From Prorocentrum cordatum (lineage: Eukaryota; Sar; Dinophyceae; Prorocentrales; Prorocentraceae): a DNA stretch of 64,000 nt. The notes under the pieces are model-generated. The model was not told the origin of the DNA. It was given only the letters and a program-made list of their open reading frames with translations, and searched no databases. The translations under genes were made by a program, and so were the position numbers. Positions 1 through 10,690 of the stretch are shown piece after piece. Where the stretch lies: NCBI GenBank assembly GCA_963575745.1, contig CAUYUJ010020281.1, positions 363,960-427,959 of the forward strand, written 5' to 3'. The stretch's first letter is position 1. Every line of letters begins with the position of its first letter.

Positions 1-173
1 GACCCATCTTGGAGACATCTTGGATGCTCCAACCCCTCGGGGAACCACGGTCCAGACCCCAGGTGAAGGGGTAGGGGGAGGGGTAAGCTTCTCCACAGAA
101 GGGGACAAAAGGGGTTGGAAGAGCTGGTTCTCTAAGCCACCTTCGTCCAGATGGCTGGTTTTGTTTTTTTTCT

Positions 174-211
<38 letters not shown>

Positions 212-1185
212 TTCCCGTCCCCCCTCCCTGACACCCCTCGCTCCTGCCTGCCTTTCCACCCCCTCCTCCCACCCTCTTCCCCCTCCGCCTGCTCCTCCGT
301 TTGCTCCTCGTCGTCCACCTCCCCTGGTGCTGATGCCCATTCCAATGTCGGGGAGGGCGCTGGTGTCGTCGCTATCATTGTTGCCGCCGCTTCTCTTGCT
401 GGCCGCCCGACGAGTGGTGGCAGAGTTTGTCGCGCCTGTGGTGCAGAGGCTGCGGGTGCGGCTGTCGATATCGCTTCGGTGGTTGCGACTGCGATTCTGG
501 TTCTGGTAAGGGGGGGATATGCACCATGAGCACCAGCAGAATTAGCGGAAGCTGAGACCTGCGTGATTATTTAGTGGGAGTTGGAGTGGGATCGGGAGTG
601 GGAGTAGGGGCTGCAAGGGTGGGCGCAGGAGCAGGAGTGAGAGTTGGATTACTCGCAGGACTGCGCTTGCTGGGATTGCGTAAATAGGCGTCCGGCATGC
701 ACCTTCCCATCAGTGCTTTGCGAATCGACGGAGTAGAGGCATCCAATTGGAGTTGTGGGGTCAGAATTTTGAGGTAAGGCGTCGACGGCCACGGACAGCT
801 GTCTACCAGGCCAAGGCTAGAGATGTGCGCGACGCGCGTGCGGCGCGGCGAGCCACAGCTGGCAAAGCGCACGACACGCTTTTCTGGTGCGGTTTTGCCT
901 GCCAGAGAGGGGTGCTGGTCGTACCTCGCGTCGCCCATCGACGCAGTTTGGCTCGAGCTCATCGGTTCAGCGGTGAAAGCATGAAGCCTTGCAGCTGCCT
1001 CGCGCCCTCACTTCATTTTTGAGTTTCACATCCATCTTGAGCACATTGGAATTCTGTTCCTAGACTGGTTCAGGCAGTCATCACCCCCAAACAGAGGCGC
1101 AGAGGACAATTTTGCCAGGACCCGATCAAAGTTGGCATTCGCTGAGGGACCCATCCGGCGCAAGAGGCCGTTCTAGTGTCCGTTA
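1..1185. other. No supported gene; low-complexity DNA
   Basis: Several overlapping open frames exist on both strands, but all are low-complexity or mutually overlapping and none shows a recognisable domain. A CGT-triplet microsatellite occupies about 175-212. The sequence at 560-640 is a run of GGAGT/GGGAGT-like hexamers. It may hold the 5' region of the phosphatase gene that follows, but no promoter motif can be named, since dinoflagellates generally lack canonical TATA boxes. Confidence 0.5.
175..212. repeat. (CGT)n microsatellite
   Basis: About twelve consecutive CGT/GTC triplets directly follow a T-rich stretch. It translates as poly-Val, poly-Ser or poly-Arg depending on frame, which creates spurious open frames here. 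Confidence 0.95.
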
Positions 1186-1191
1186 TTGAAA

Positions 1192-2205
1192 ATGCCAGTG
1201 TTGTCCGCAAGTCCCGTACCTCTGCGAGCTCAGCTGCCACCAGTTGCTGCTCCGGCGGAGTTCTTGGCTTTGCCCAACCCGCTGGATCCACGAACTTGGC
1301 TAGTGATTTGTGAGGATGGGAGCGAGCAGCCGCTGGACTCTGTCTTTGACTGGTTCGCGTCGGCGATTCAAACTCCGCTGGAGCATACCTTTGTGCAGTT
1401 TCGCATGGACGATCTGGGGCGTCACGAGTACGTGTGCTTGCGCGAGGCTTACGAGAAGGCGCGAGGAGCCGGCCTCGGTCTGTCCGAAGCCACTCCTGCG
1501 CCCCTCGCAGTAATACTCGAGGACGAGGTGAAGTCTCTGAGGCAGCGCTTTGGACAAGCGGTCCTCATCTTGAGCGCCGCATTGCCACAGGAAGTGTCGA
1601 CCAATCCTGTGATAAAGCAGGACTCTGTTGAGCTCTGCCCGCCACCAGGGTGGCGCAGGAATTATACTGTGTGCGACGATCTCACGCTTGGTCGCACACA
1701 ACGTGTCATGCTTTCAGACGAGGACACGCTGCATGTGGGCGTGGAGAGTAACGGCGTCACAATCTTCAACTACCTGACGCTCATAGTGAACTGTCACGAA
1801 ACCGCGGACGCCATGATGCCTGGCAAGTACAGCGTTGGGAGCGCAAGGCCATCTATCATTTTCCAGCCCATCCACACATTGCTGTCTGCGACCCCCCAGA
1901 CAATTATCAAGGTTATGGACTCGATACAGAAGCGTATATGGGAGTGCTCACAAGAGGGTAGCGTGGTCGTTCACTGCCTAGCCGGTGTTCACAGAGCGCC
2001 TACTGTAGTCGTGTGCCAGTATTTGTACCGGCACTACGCATTGGGGCAGACCGAGGTGTGCAATGATGTTGAGACCATCTATTCTCGGTTGCGTTCTGTG
2101 CGTCCGCACGTGGAGCCCTTGAGTTATATCCGACTCATCAGCACGTACGAAGCGTATTTGAAGGCGGCTTACCCAGCGTGCAGCAGGGAGTCCCAGACGT
2201 CATAG
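1192..2205 (+). CDS. Dual-specificity (tyrosine/serine-threonine) phosphatase-like protein
   Basis: Uninterrupted 337-codon frame from ATG 1192 to TAG 2203; the frame opens slightly upstream but 1192 is the first ATG. The signature HCLAGVHRAPTV lies at residues 261-272 and matches the HCx5R active-site loop of cysteine-dependent phosphatases: Cys262 is the predicted nucleophile and Arg268 the phosphate-binding arginine. The preceding hydrophobic strand SVVVH and the following helix VVVCQYLYRHY fit a DSPc fold occupying roughly residues 170-325. The first 170 residues are not recognised. The loop that should carry the general-acid Asp (around FQPIHTLLSATPQ, residues 224-236) has no obvious Asp. 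No introns are evident, so this may be a retroposed or single-exon gene. The family dephosphorylates phosphoproteins, often MAP kinases; the substrate here is unknown. Confidence 0.8.
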   Translation: MPVLSASPVPLRAQLPPVAAPAEFLALPNPLDPRTWLVICEDGSEQPLDSVFDWFASAIQTPLEHTFVQFRMDDLGRHEYVCLREAYEKARGAGLGLSEATPAPLAVILEDEVKSLRQRFGQAVLILSAALPQEVSTNPVIKQDSVELCPPPGWRRNYTVCDDLTLGRTQRVMLSDEDTLHVGVESNGVTIFNYLTLIVNCHETADAMMPGKYSVGSARPSIIFQPIHTLLSATPQTIIKVMDSIQKRIWECSQEGSVVVHCLAGVHRAPTVVVCQYLYRHYALGQTEVCNDVETIYSRLRSVRPHVEPLSYIRLISTYEAYLKAAYPACSRESQTS

Positions 2206-3285
2206 CCGTCTGTTTGCGTAGTCGTCACGGCCGTGTTGCCCCGGAGAAAACCATTGGTGGTCGATTCGGACATGAGCCAGTCTCACTCGCGTCAGGGTAC
2301 GTCGCCCCCTGCGTCGAGGTAGCGCACGTCGTATGCATTTGTCAGGGGGCTCTTGCCGCCGCTCGACTGATTGGTTCGTGGCTCGGGGGCCGTCCGATGA
2401 GACGTGACGGTGGATGGTCTCTTGGTGCCCTCTAGACTGTGGGGCTCTTCGGGGCAGACTTGTTTGGGAGCACCAGTGTCCAACAGTGGGCAGAGGGAGG
2501 GGGAGGGGACGGGGGAGAAGGAGCTGGGAGAGCGCGTCAAGTTCCAGCGCGCTGCAACAGGGTATGCCCTGGTCAGCGTGGCCCTGTCGGGGGAGGGGGG
2601 TCGGGCAGCGCGTGGATCATCGCGGCGTCCCGAAGGGTGGAAAGGACTGGAAACGGAGAGGAAGGAAGGAGGGGATGTCGGCCATTTTGGGGCCGTGTTG
2701 GATCATCTGGACAGTCTCTGGGGCATTGTAGGGCCCGTGAGCACGAATTGTGCCCATCTTGGGCGACCATGGGGCCCCCTGAGACAATTCTGGGGCCGCT
2801 TGGGCGATATTAAGGTCATCTTGGAGCCACGTCAGGGCATCTGGAGGCCTCGGGGGCATCCTGATAGCTTAGAGGTCATCTTGGGGCCTCAGTGGGCATC
2901 TATCTCGGGGGGCTCTCTGGGCACAGAGAAATCGGAAACGCCCAGAGCCCAGGGGGCACTCAGAGGCCAGTTCGGTGCCTGTGGGAGGGGGAGGAGGAGG
3001 AAGACAAGGAGGAGGAAGACAAGGAGGCAGTAGTGAGGATGGGAAGAAGGAGGAGGGAGGAGGGGGGGAGGACCAGAGTAAACCCAAGAGGCGTCAAAGA
3101 TGCTGCAACATGTGCACCTCCCAGGTCCCAGGAGTCCCCTCCTCCTAAGCCCCTGCAGAAATCCCGCTTCGCTGCGGGAAGCGCCTCATTGAACGTCGAG
3201 CGCGCCATGGTCCTGCAAGTCAGGCGACAGCCTCCTTGTGAATCGGAGCTGCCATCCATGCGTCTAGCCTTCTAGCCATACAGTG
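2206..3285. other. Gene-free stretch, G-rich and purine-rich
   Basis: 2680-2910 contains loosely repeated CATCTTGGGGC/GGGGCCTC modules, and 2980-3075 is a GGAGGA-rich purine tract. Open frames on both strands here are low-complexity shadows. No domain was recognised. Confidence 0.5.
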
Positions 3286-3475
3286 GGGTCGCATGCCAAG
3301 AAACACCCTGCTTGCCTCCAGGGTGCCCTGGTTTTTTTTTGTTCGATTGTTTTGCGATGGACAGCGCGACGTTCCCCACACCAAAACATCAATAGACGTT
3401 TTGGGGTCTCAGGGTTATGTTTCTTGTGGAAGGTTTCTTGTGGACTAGCCTCCACTGTAAGAACGGTGGCGGGGT
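3286..3475 (+). repeat. Dispersed repeat, copy A (partner at 52483-52660)
   Basis: About 180 bp align with 52483-52660. Shared blocks include CATGCCAAGAAACACCCTG, CTTGCCTCCAGGGTGCC, GTTTCTTGTGGAAGGTTTCT and CCTCCACTGT in the same order, with point changes and small indels between them. Both copies hold a potential hairpin, CACCCTG / CAGGGTG with an 8-nt loop (3304-3325 here). Copy B lies just upstream of the large retrotransposon, so the repeat may be part of a mobile element, but no terminal repeats or target duplications could be assigned. Confidence 0.8.
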
Positions 3476-3559
3476 GGGATCATGGAATCCAGGAAGGTGT
3501 CCGGCAGCAGCCCCGCTCTTGAAAAAGAGCGCCCTCAATCCGTGCAGAGTTTTTCCATC

Positions 3560-4385
3560 AGTGCCTGGTCATAGAATCAGTAGAACTCTCACGCGAGAGC
3601 CCCGAAAGTTGAACGGAACTGCCGTCCACCCGTGTAGAGATTAGATAAGCCCGAAGTCAAAGATGTATGATGAAACGTGGTCGCCTCCACCCGTGGGCGG
3701 CAGTACGGCGGCAACCACATGTTCAAAAAGAGCCGCTCTCCACCCGAGTGATTGTTTTGAGTTTTTGACTCGAATGCGCGTGTCGCTAAGGCAATAACGA
3801 CATGTTGAAGATGATCACATCTCTAGCAGTGCAAGTGTTGGAAGCTTGTAAGACGAATGTTCGCGGCGCTAAGGCGATAACAACATTGTGAACACAGTTC
3901 CCTCCATCAGTGCAACTGTTTGAAACCACTCGACTGTGCGTGGCGCTCATGCGACAGCCGCGTTTTGAAACCGACCCCCCTTACACCCGTGTAATTGTTG
4001 GAAGATTTAAAGAGGAAGGTGCCTGGCGGTCGCTAAGGCGAGAGCCACATGTTCAAAAGGAGTCGCCATCCATCCGTATAGCTGTTTGACGCTTTCAAGG
4101 CGAATGCGCGCGACGCGAAGGCAGTAACCACATTTTGAAAAACGCCCCCCGTCATCCGTGTAGAAACAGGAAGCTTTTGGGCGAGAGCACTCGGGCGAGA
4201 ACATCCGTGTAGAAACAGAGACGAATGGGTACGGCACTCGGGCGAGAGCCATATTTTGAAACCCACCCGCCCTCCGTCCGTGGAGCTGTTGCAAATTTCA
4301 CGTCTCAGGGTCATAGGTGGTGAGGAAAAACCGGGCGAAACGCCGGGCCTGCCCTACCGACAGGTCTGGGGGTGCGATTGGGGGA
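3560..4385 (+). repeat. Minisatellite family M1, array 1, with conserved tail
   Basis: About nine degenerate units of 70-85 bp. Each contains a version of GCGCGGCGCTAAGGCGAGA, then ACATTTTGAAAACG, then CCATCCGTGTAGCTGTTGG. The array ends in a tail at about 4298-4385 (CAGGGTCATAGGTGGTGAGG, then GGCGAAACGCC, then a G-rich stretch) that also ends array 3 at 10600-10690. Array 2 is at 6790-7065. Three arrays with the same order of unit and tail suggest spread by duplication or transposition of a composite unit. Confidence 0.85.
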
Positions 4386-4489
4386 AGATATGGCGAAGGC
4401 CTTACAGCCGGTGCCGCCGAACCTGAGGGGGAACGACGACGACGACGACGGCGGCTGCGTCGGCGACGACGACGACGCTGACGTGGGTC

Positions 4490-5760
4490 AGAGTCCTCAG
4501 GGATGCTTCTTGGGGTCTTCTCGGAGCGCTCTCGGGGGCCTCTTGGAGCAGTTTTGGTGCCTCTTGGTAGCCACTTGGGGGCCTATCGGGCGCCTCTCGG
4601 GGGCCGCTTGGGGCTTCCCGTGTGCCTGCTGGGGGCCTCTTGGGGCCTACTGGGGGCCTCTTGAGGGCCTCTTGTGGGCCAATTGTTAAAACGGTCCCCT
4701 CCATCCGTGTAAACGCTTCTCGTGTCCCCACCAGCACATTCGGAACCCCTGCCCATGAGAGTTGATGGGAAAAGGGACGAAGAAACGTATAGTGAACCAA
4801 AGCGGGCAACCAGAGTGGACAGAGAGATCTTTGGTAGCAAGAGGGGGCTTTGGAGAGCCCCCTGGCCCGCGTGGGGGCGAGGGAAAGAGAAGGAGGAGGA
4901 TGAGGAGGATGAGGAGCTTGAGTAGGAGGAGGAGGGGGAGGAGGAGGAGGAGGAGGAGGAAGACGACGACAACGACGACGACGGCGACGACGACGACGAC
5001 GTCGACGTTGGCGACGGCGACGACGACGATGACGACGATGACCACGCCGACCACGCCGACCACCACCACGACGACGTCGACGAGGAATAGGAGGAACAAC
5101 CAAAAGGAAACGATGAGGGCAAGGACGAGGGCGAGGAGGAGGATGAGGAGCAGGAGGACAACAAGGACGAGGACAGAGCCCTCAAAATCGCCTCTTGGAG
5201 CCCTCTTGGGGACTCTTTCGGAGGATCTTGGGGTCCTCTTGGGGCTTTCTTGGGGGGTCTTCGGGTCCTCCTGGGGCCCTCCTGGATGGAGCCCACTTCG
5301 GGATCCCTTGGGATCCCTCGAGAGCCTTTTGTGGCCATCTTGGAGGTCATCGATCAAAGTGGAGGGGTCCTCGATTTGGGGCCATCAACATCGCCTCTTG
5401 GGGCCCTCTGAGGGCGCTCTTGGACGCTCTTGGGACCGTCTGGGGTGCCTCGTGGGCCTCTCTTGGGCCTCTCTTGGGCCATCTTGGGCCATCTTGAGGC
5501 CTCAAAGGCGCATCGGAAACGAAAAGGCGAGAAGTCAACACTCAATGACGTTCCTTGGGTGTTTGATGGATGTTGGCCTTTTGGGGAGTCCTGATAGGCC
5601 GCGAGAGCACGTGGAACTGTCCTGTGGCCCTCGTCGGGCCTCTTGGAGGTATGTCAGAAGCTACCTTGAACCATCGCAGGCTATCGTGAGCTATCTTGGA
5701 GGCCATCTTAAAACATCGGGCGCCCTCACGGAGCCATATTGGGCCGCCTTAGGCGCCTTG
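4490..5760. repeat. CCTCTTGGGG-type short-module repeat with GGA/ACG triplet tracts
   Basis: 4490-4690 and 5188-5760 consist of loosely reiterated GCCTCTTGGGG modules spaced about 10-12 bp. Between them, 4890-5060 holds GGA and ACG triplet runs. Long open frames on either strand here encode only Arg/Pro/Ser- or Val/Leu-rich low-complexity strings and are not credible genes. The same module family, in this or the opposite orientation, recurs in at least eight other places in the window. Confidence 0.8.
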
Positions 5761-5950
5761 GCCGATCGTCCCTCCAGAAAAACTTCAGGGAGGGGGGGGA
5801 GGTAAACCCCCTGGGCGGGAAGAGGGTTTTTGAAGAGGAACCAAAGAACTCGTCAAACTACCTTAGCCCAGCGGGCTGGTGGGATTACCCCGGCGATAGA
5901 GCCAACCATATGCAGGTATGCTTGCCGGGTGGCAGGTGAGAAGACGGTGG
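5761..5950. other. Short unique stretch, nothing recognised
   Basis: Non-repetitive sequence between two repeat arrays, containing an open frame of about 60 codons on the plus strand. No motif supports a gene. Confidence 0.4.
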
Positions 5951-6620
5951 GGGCTCCCCATGGGGCTACGAAGCGTGTGAGAGGTGACCGAGACGGGCGG
6001 GGCGCCGCCTGGCGGGCGCTGCCACTTGGGTCTTCGGTGGGGCTCGTTACGAGGCTGTGAAACGTGTAGGGGTGTGCCGAAATTGTAGCGGTGGCGCTAT
6101 GCGGACCCTGCCGCTTGTGCCTCCTGTGGAGCTCCCTGTGGGGCCACGAAGCGTGAAATCTTGTGTGCCACAATGGGGCGGCGCCGCCATGCGGGCGGTG
6201 CCTTTTGGGCCTTCGGTGGGGCTCCCTATGGGGTTACGAAACCTGCGAGAGGTGAGCCAAAATGGGGCCGCTCCGCCATGCGGGCGCTGCCATATGGGCC
6301 TTCTGTGGAGCTCCCAATGGGGCCACGAAGCGTGTGAACGATGTACCAAAATGGGGCGGCGGCGTCATGCGGGCGCTGTCATTTGGGCCGTCGGTGGGGC
6401 CCCCCATGGGGCCACGAAGCGTGCGAGGGGTGTGCCACGCAGGAGCGGCGGCGCCATGCGGGCACTGCCACTTGGGTCTTCAGTGGAGCTCCCTGTGGGG
6501 CCACGAAGCGCGTGACGGGTATGCCGAAACGGGGCGGCGGCGCCATGCGAGAACTGCCATTCGGGCCTTCGGTGGAGCTTCCCTTGGGGCCGTGGCACGT
6601 GTTAGGGGTGTGCCAAAATA
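5950..6620 (+). repeat. Tandem repeat of about 90 bp, 7-8 units
   Basis: Units contain GGGGCCACGAAGCGTGTGA, then GCCAAAATGGGGCGGCG, then GCCATGCGGGCGCTGCCA, then TTGGGCCTTCGGTGGAGCT. Occurrences of the CACGAAGCGTG-like block near 5965, 6148, 6323, 6410 and 6500 set the period at about 90 bp. Open frames on both strands follow the repeat and are not taken as genes. Confidence 0.9.
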
Positions 6621-6644
6621 GGGGGATGCGGAGAGCAGAGGCAA

Positions 6645-6735
6645 GGATGGGAGGAGGAGGGAGGAGGAGGAGGAGGAGGAGGAGGAGGAGGAGGAGGAGG
6701 AGGAGGAGGAGGACGAGGAGGACGAGGAGGAGGCG
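6645..6735 (+). repeat. (GGA)n purine microsatellite
   Basis: About 90 bp of almost pure GGA/GAG triplets with the last units interrupted by GAC. It is one of many G/A-strand-biased triplet tracts in the window. Confidence 0.95.
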
Positions 6736-6789
6736 GGAGGTGAGGAACGCGGGGCGCTGTCTCTTCAAAGCGAAGGCCCAACACCACAG

Positions 6790-7065
6790 GATGGTTGGGA
6801 TCAGAAGAAGCGAATGTGCGCGGCGCCCAGGTGGCAGCCACATTTTGAAAACGACCCCCCTCCACCCGTTCGTTTAGCTGGTGGAAGATTTAAGACGAAT
6901 GTGCTCGGTGTTGTTGCGACACCTTTTGGCCTTCCCACTTCCATCCGTGGTGCTGTTCGGGTCTTTCAAGACGAGTGTGCGCGAGGCTACAGCGAGAACC
7001 ACATCTTGAAGGCTACTCGCCTACATCCGTGCCACTGTTGGAAATTTCCAGCTTCGGGGTCATAA
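6790..7065 (+). repeat. Minisatellite family M1, array 2
   Basis: About three degenerate units of the same 70-85 bp family as 3560-4385: a GCGCGGCGC-like block, CACATTTTGAAAACGACCCC, then CATCCGTG and a TTGGAAATTT-like end. A shortened version of the tail (GGGGTCATAAAAGCGCCCGG) follows at about 7045. Confidence 0.8.
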
Positions 7066-7261
7066 AAGCGCCCGGCTCGCGCTATCGACATTTCAGGTGA
7101 TCAGACTGGGAGGAGTTATTCATACCGATTCAAGGGAAATGGACGAAGCATAATAAGCAGAAAGAGTTCTCCTTTGGGCGGGGGGGGAATCCCGTCCTCT
7201 CGAACCCAGTTTTCCGCTCTTTTCTTTTCTGGACATTTGACCAGACCAGCCGCCGCAGAGG

Positions 7262-7350
7262 GAGCAGGAGGATGATGAGGAAAAGGATCATGCAGGAGGA
7301 GGTCGAGGAGGAGGAGGTGGTCGAGGAGGAGGAGGAGGAGGAGGGAGGAT
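7262..7350 (+). repeat. GAG/GGA-rich microsatellite
   Basis: Interrupted GAG triplets with GTC insertions, purine-rich on the plus strand. Confidence 0.85.
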
Positions 7351-7359
7351 TGCCAAGCT

Positions 7360-8290
7360 TGCTATAGGCTTCAAGGATACCTAAACCCATCTTTAGGGAT
7401 GACGCGGCCATCGGTGACATACTGGAGACTGTTGAGCAGCTCGCGGCAAGTCTATCCCGCTAGAAACCAGTAGTTGGACGACAACGGGCCACACCCTGAG
7501 AGTAAAACAGGATGACCGAATCCAAGAGCCAGTGGCAGCGTTGGAGCCAGTTCATGCGTGGTGCCACTGGCCGTGGTGTTGGCGACTCCACGGGGAGGGT
7601 GTAAGTCCAGGCTCCACTGGGAGGCTTCGGCCATGCCATCGGGAAAAACCCGGTGGGATGGGCGTTCCTGAGTGCCCAGGGAGGGCTCAGCCCAACGCCC
7701 CCTGTGGCGCCTACGCAGTCCATCTATTTCTCACTCGCCGCTTCAACAGCGATGCCGAGCTTGCTGGGCGTTTCAAAGCACACGCTCTCTCTCATGCTGC
7801 ATACCGCGAGTGCTCCAAGTCACGCTTCTGCTTCGGTGTCGGCACCTCTGGATCGGCCCCCCTGGCTCTCGCCCTGTCGCTCGCAGGCCTGAGGGTCCTT
7901 CGGTCACCGACCTGGCGGGCCCCTGGGGGGCACCTGCGGCCGCTCTGGCTACCAATTTCGGTGGACCCTGACGCTCAAGCGGCCCCCCCTGGGCGCCGCC
8001 CCAGCCTTTGGCTCTGGGGGGAGGGGCTCTCCAGCGACACGATTTGTCACCGAGCGCGTTCCACAACTCGCAAAATGCCGACTTGCAAACGTCCCGAGAA
8101 AAAACGCATGGCTGCCTCGATGTAATGGATCGGCAGTCACCCGCGGCGGATCCAGGCCTTTAGCCAGCAGCTACTTTGCGAGTAGTGGAGCACGCGTTCT
8201 TATTCCCGACATCCTGAGTGGGGTTCTTGTTTCCCTAGAACACCCTCTCCTTCTCCTTTTCCTCCTTCTCCTCCTCCCTCCTCCTCCTCC
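7360..8290. other. Unique sequence with an unsupported open frame (7532-8125)
   Basis: A plus-strand open frame of 197 codons covers 7532-8125, but its reading starts on a non-ATG codon, and it overlaps equally long open frames in the other plus frames and on the minus strand. The composition is ordinary GC-rich and no domain is recognised. It could contain exons of an intron-bearing gene; the sequence does not show which frame. Confidence 0.3.
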
Positions 8291-8295
8291 TCCTC

Positions 8296-8690
8296 TTTCT
8301 CCTCCCCTACCATACCTACCATCTCATATCATACAATACCATACAATACCATACCATACCGTACCGTACCGTTCCATACCATACCGTACCGTACCATACC
8401 ATACCAGACCAGACCATACCATACCATACCATGCTTCTACCATACCTCTACCATACCTCTACCATAACTACCATACCACACCTACCATACCAGGCCTACC
8501 ATACCTACCATACCAAGCCTACCATACCTACCATACCATACCTACCATATCATGGCCGACTACACCATACCTACCATACCATACCATACCATACCATACC
8601 ATACCATGCGATACCATACCATACCATACCATACCATACCATACCATACCACATCTACCATACCAAAGCTATTATACCATATTTACCACT
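8296..8690 (+). repeat. (ATACC)n pentanucleotide satellite
   Basis: Almost 400 bp of the pentamer CCATA/TACCA with scattered substitutions (GTACC, CTACC). It translates as a repeating Tyr-His-Thr-Ile-Pro string in every plus frame, so the open frame over it is not a gene. Confidence 0.95.
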
Positions 8691-8729
8691 CCAGGGCGGC
8701 CACGCCAGAGAGGCCACTCAAACTACCAC

Positions 8730-8875
8730 TCCTCCAGGGAGACAGTCGCAAACCAACTTATTTATCAGGTTTCGTGACCCTCCCACTCCTCCAGGGAGGC
8801 GCGAGGAGGGTATTCGCAAACCATTTTTATTTATCAGGTTTCGTGCCCCTCCCACTCCTCCATGGGCGAACGTGC
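8730..8875 (+). repeat. Direct tandem duplication of about 65-75 bp
   Basis: CGCAAACCA, then TTATTTATCAGGTTTCGTG and CCCTCCCACTCCTCCA, occur twice: about 8748-8796 and 8814-8866. The two units differ mainly in the spacer, an 11-bp insert and a few T residues. Confidence 0.85.
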
Positions 8876-9390
8876 TTCCTGAACAGCCGTCGTCTTCCTC
8901 CCTGCTGCTCCCCCTCCTTGCCTTCGTCTGCCTTTATTTCGCACGTACCTTTGCGATGGCCCTTCCATTCATATTGCAAGCAGTCGATTTGAGCAGAGGT
9001 CCGGATCCCCCCCTCCCCCCTCCCTTCCTTTTTTGGTGGGGGTCGCGGCCACGCAGCAGAGGGCAGGCGGCGAAAGGGAGTCCGGGGCAACGGGCAAGCC
9101 TAATTAGCTACTAGGCGCAGCGCAAGCCAGCCGGGCCAGCCCTCAGAAGCAGCAGCTGCAGGCAGCGGCGGCAGGGGGCTGACTGGCTGAACTGCAACGC
9201 CCAGGGAAGCTCAAGCATCATGCAGACCTGTCAATCCCCCTCCCTTCCGCCCAATGTCGAAGAAACGAATAAGACAATGTTGACTAAGTTGGGCCAAATC
9301 CTGTCCTTAAGGGACCTCGGGGGCCCCTCGGCGGCGGGGACCCTCGCGGGCCCCGGGGCAGGGCGGGGGGGGGTCCTCCCAGACGCCAGC

Positions 9391-9570
9391 GAGGAGGAGG
9401 AAGAGGAGGAGGAGGAGGAGGAGGAGGACCAGGAGGAGGAGGAGGAGGGGAGGGCGGAGGAGGAGGAGGAGGAAGAGGAGGAGGAGGAGGTTTGCGGAGG
9501 AGGAGGAGGAGGAGGAGGAGGAGGAGGAGGAGGAGGAAGAGGAGGAGGAGGAGGAGGAGGACCAGCGTAA
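9391..9570 (+). repeat. (GAG)n / (GGA)n microsatellite
   Basis: About 180 bp of GAG/GGA triplets interrupted by GAC and TTTGC. It directly follows the G-rich sequence at 9310-9390. Confidence 0.95.
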
Positions 9571-9721
9571 GCCCAATAGTCGTCAACAATATTTGGGTAA
9601 ACCCTCCCTCCAAGCTCCCTCTGAATAGGCCCGTACAGCGGTTAATTTCCACAGGGACTGCCTCGTTGGAAGACAAATTACCCCAGTGCGACCCTACCTA
9701 GAAGCTGAAGCCCCTAGGAAA

Positions 9722-9958
9722 GCAGCATTAGTTGCTATGCTATACTATGCTATGCTATGCTCTGCTGCGCTATGCTGCGCTATGCTATGATATGATATGC
9801 TATGCTATGCTATGCTGTGCTCTGCTATGCTACAGCTCGGCGAAGCTAAGATGAAGGTAAGCCAATCTAAGACACGCCTGAGCTAAGATGAAGCTAAGCT
9901 ATGCTAAGATGAAATAAGCTAAGCTAAGATGAGATAAGGAACGCTAAGCTAAGGGAAC
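9722..9958 (+). repeat. Pentamer repeats: (GCTAT)n then (GCTAA)n
   Basis: 9725-9835 reiterates GCTAT with GCTGC variants; 9838-9955 changes to GCTAA/GATGA pentamers. The gradual shift between related pentamers suggests one ancestral array that diverged. Confidence 0.9.
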
Positions 9959-10229
9959 GTCATTGGGGGAACCGCGGGGCGGATCCTGGGGGAACGCCCG
10001 GGGCGTGGACCACTGTCCGACCCTTTAAGCTTATAAAGTAATAACCCTTCTAGGCAGAGCCTAGATAGGGAACATTTGAAGACCCTGAAGCATGCCAACA
10101 CATTGTTCTCGGGACTCCAACGCCACGGATACTGTTGCGCTTTGGCGATCCAGAATCGCTCCAGAACGCCGTTCTTGGGACTTCCAGACCGCGAATCAAC
10201 GTAACCGAATCTTCCCAAAACGTTTGTGG

Positions 10230-10690
10230 TACGTTGACCATGGGAACCCGTGAAATTCGTACAGCTCACATGAATGCGCGCGACGTTAACGCGAGAGCCA
10301 CATTTTGAAAAGGAGCCGCCCTCACTCCGTGAAGTTCTTGCAAATTTGAAAAAAAAGCGAACGTGCGCGGCGCTAAGGCGAGAGCCACACGAAAACGTCC
10401 CGCCCTCAATCCGTGAAGCTCGTGCGAATGTTGAAAACGAACGTGCGCGGCGCTGATGCGGGAGCGACATTTTGAAAACGACTCGCCCTCAATCCGTGAA
10501 TCTCTTACACGGTTTCGAACATCATGTGCGCGGCGCTAAGGCGAGAGCCATATTTTGAAAACGATCCGCCCCTCATCTGTGAAACTGTTGCCAATGTTCA
10601 AACTTCAGGGTCATCAGTGGTGAGGGTGCCTCAGGCGAAACGCCTGGCCCGCCCTTTCGACTGGCCTCGGGGTGCGAAAGGGAGAAGTTA
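10230..10690 (+). repeat. Minisatellite family M1, array 3, with conserved tail
   Basis: Five units of about 80 bp with GTGCGCGGCGCTAAGGCGAG, AGCCACATTTTGAAAACG and CCCTCAATCCGTGAAGCT. It ends in the same tail as array 1: CAGGGTCATCAGTGGTGAGG at about 10607, then a palindrome CAGGCG AAA CGCCTG at about 10633-10647, then a G-rich end. This is the best preserved copy of the tail. Confidence 0.9.

Noticed and set aside
6252-6264. TGAGCCAAAATGG, resembling the reverse complement of the spliced leader
   Set aside because: It is one variant of a tandem repeat whose sister units read differently (for example GTACCAAAATGG), so the 13-base match is accidental.
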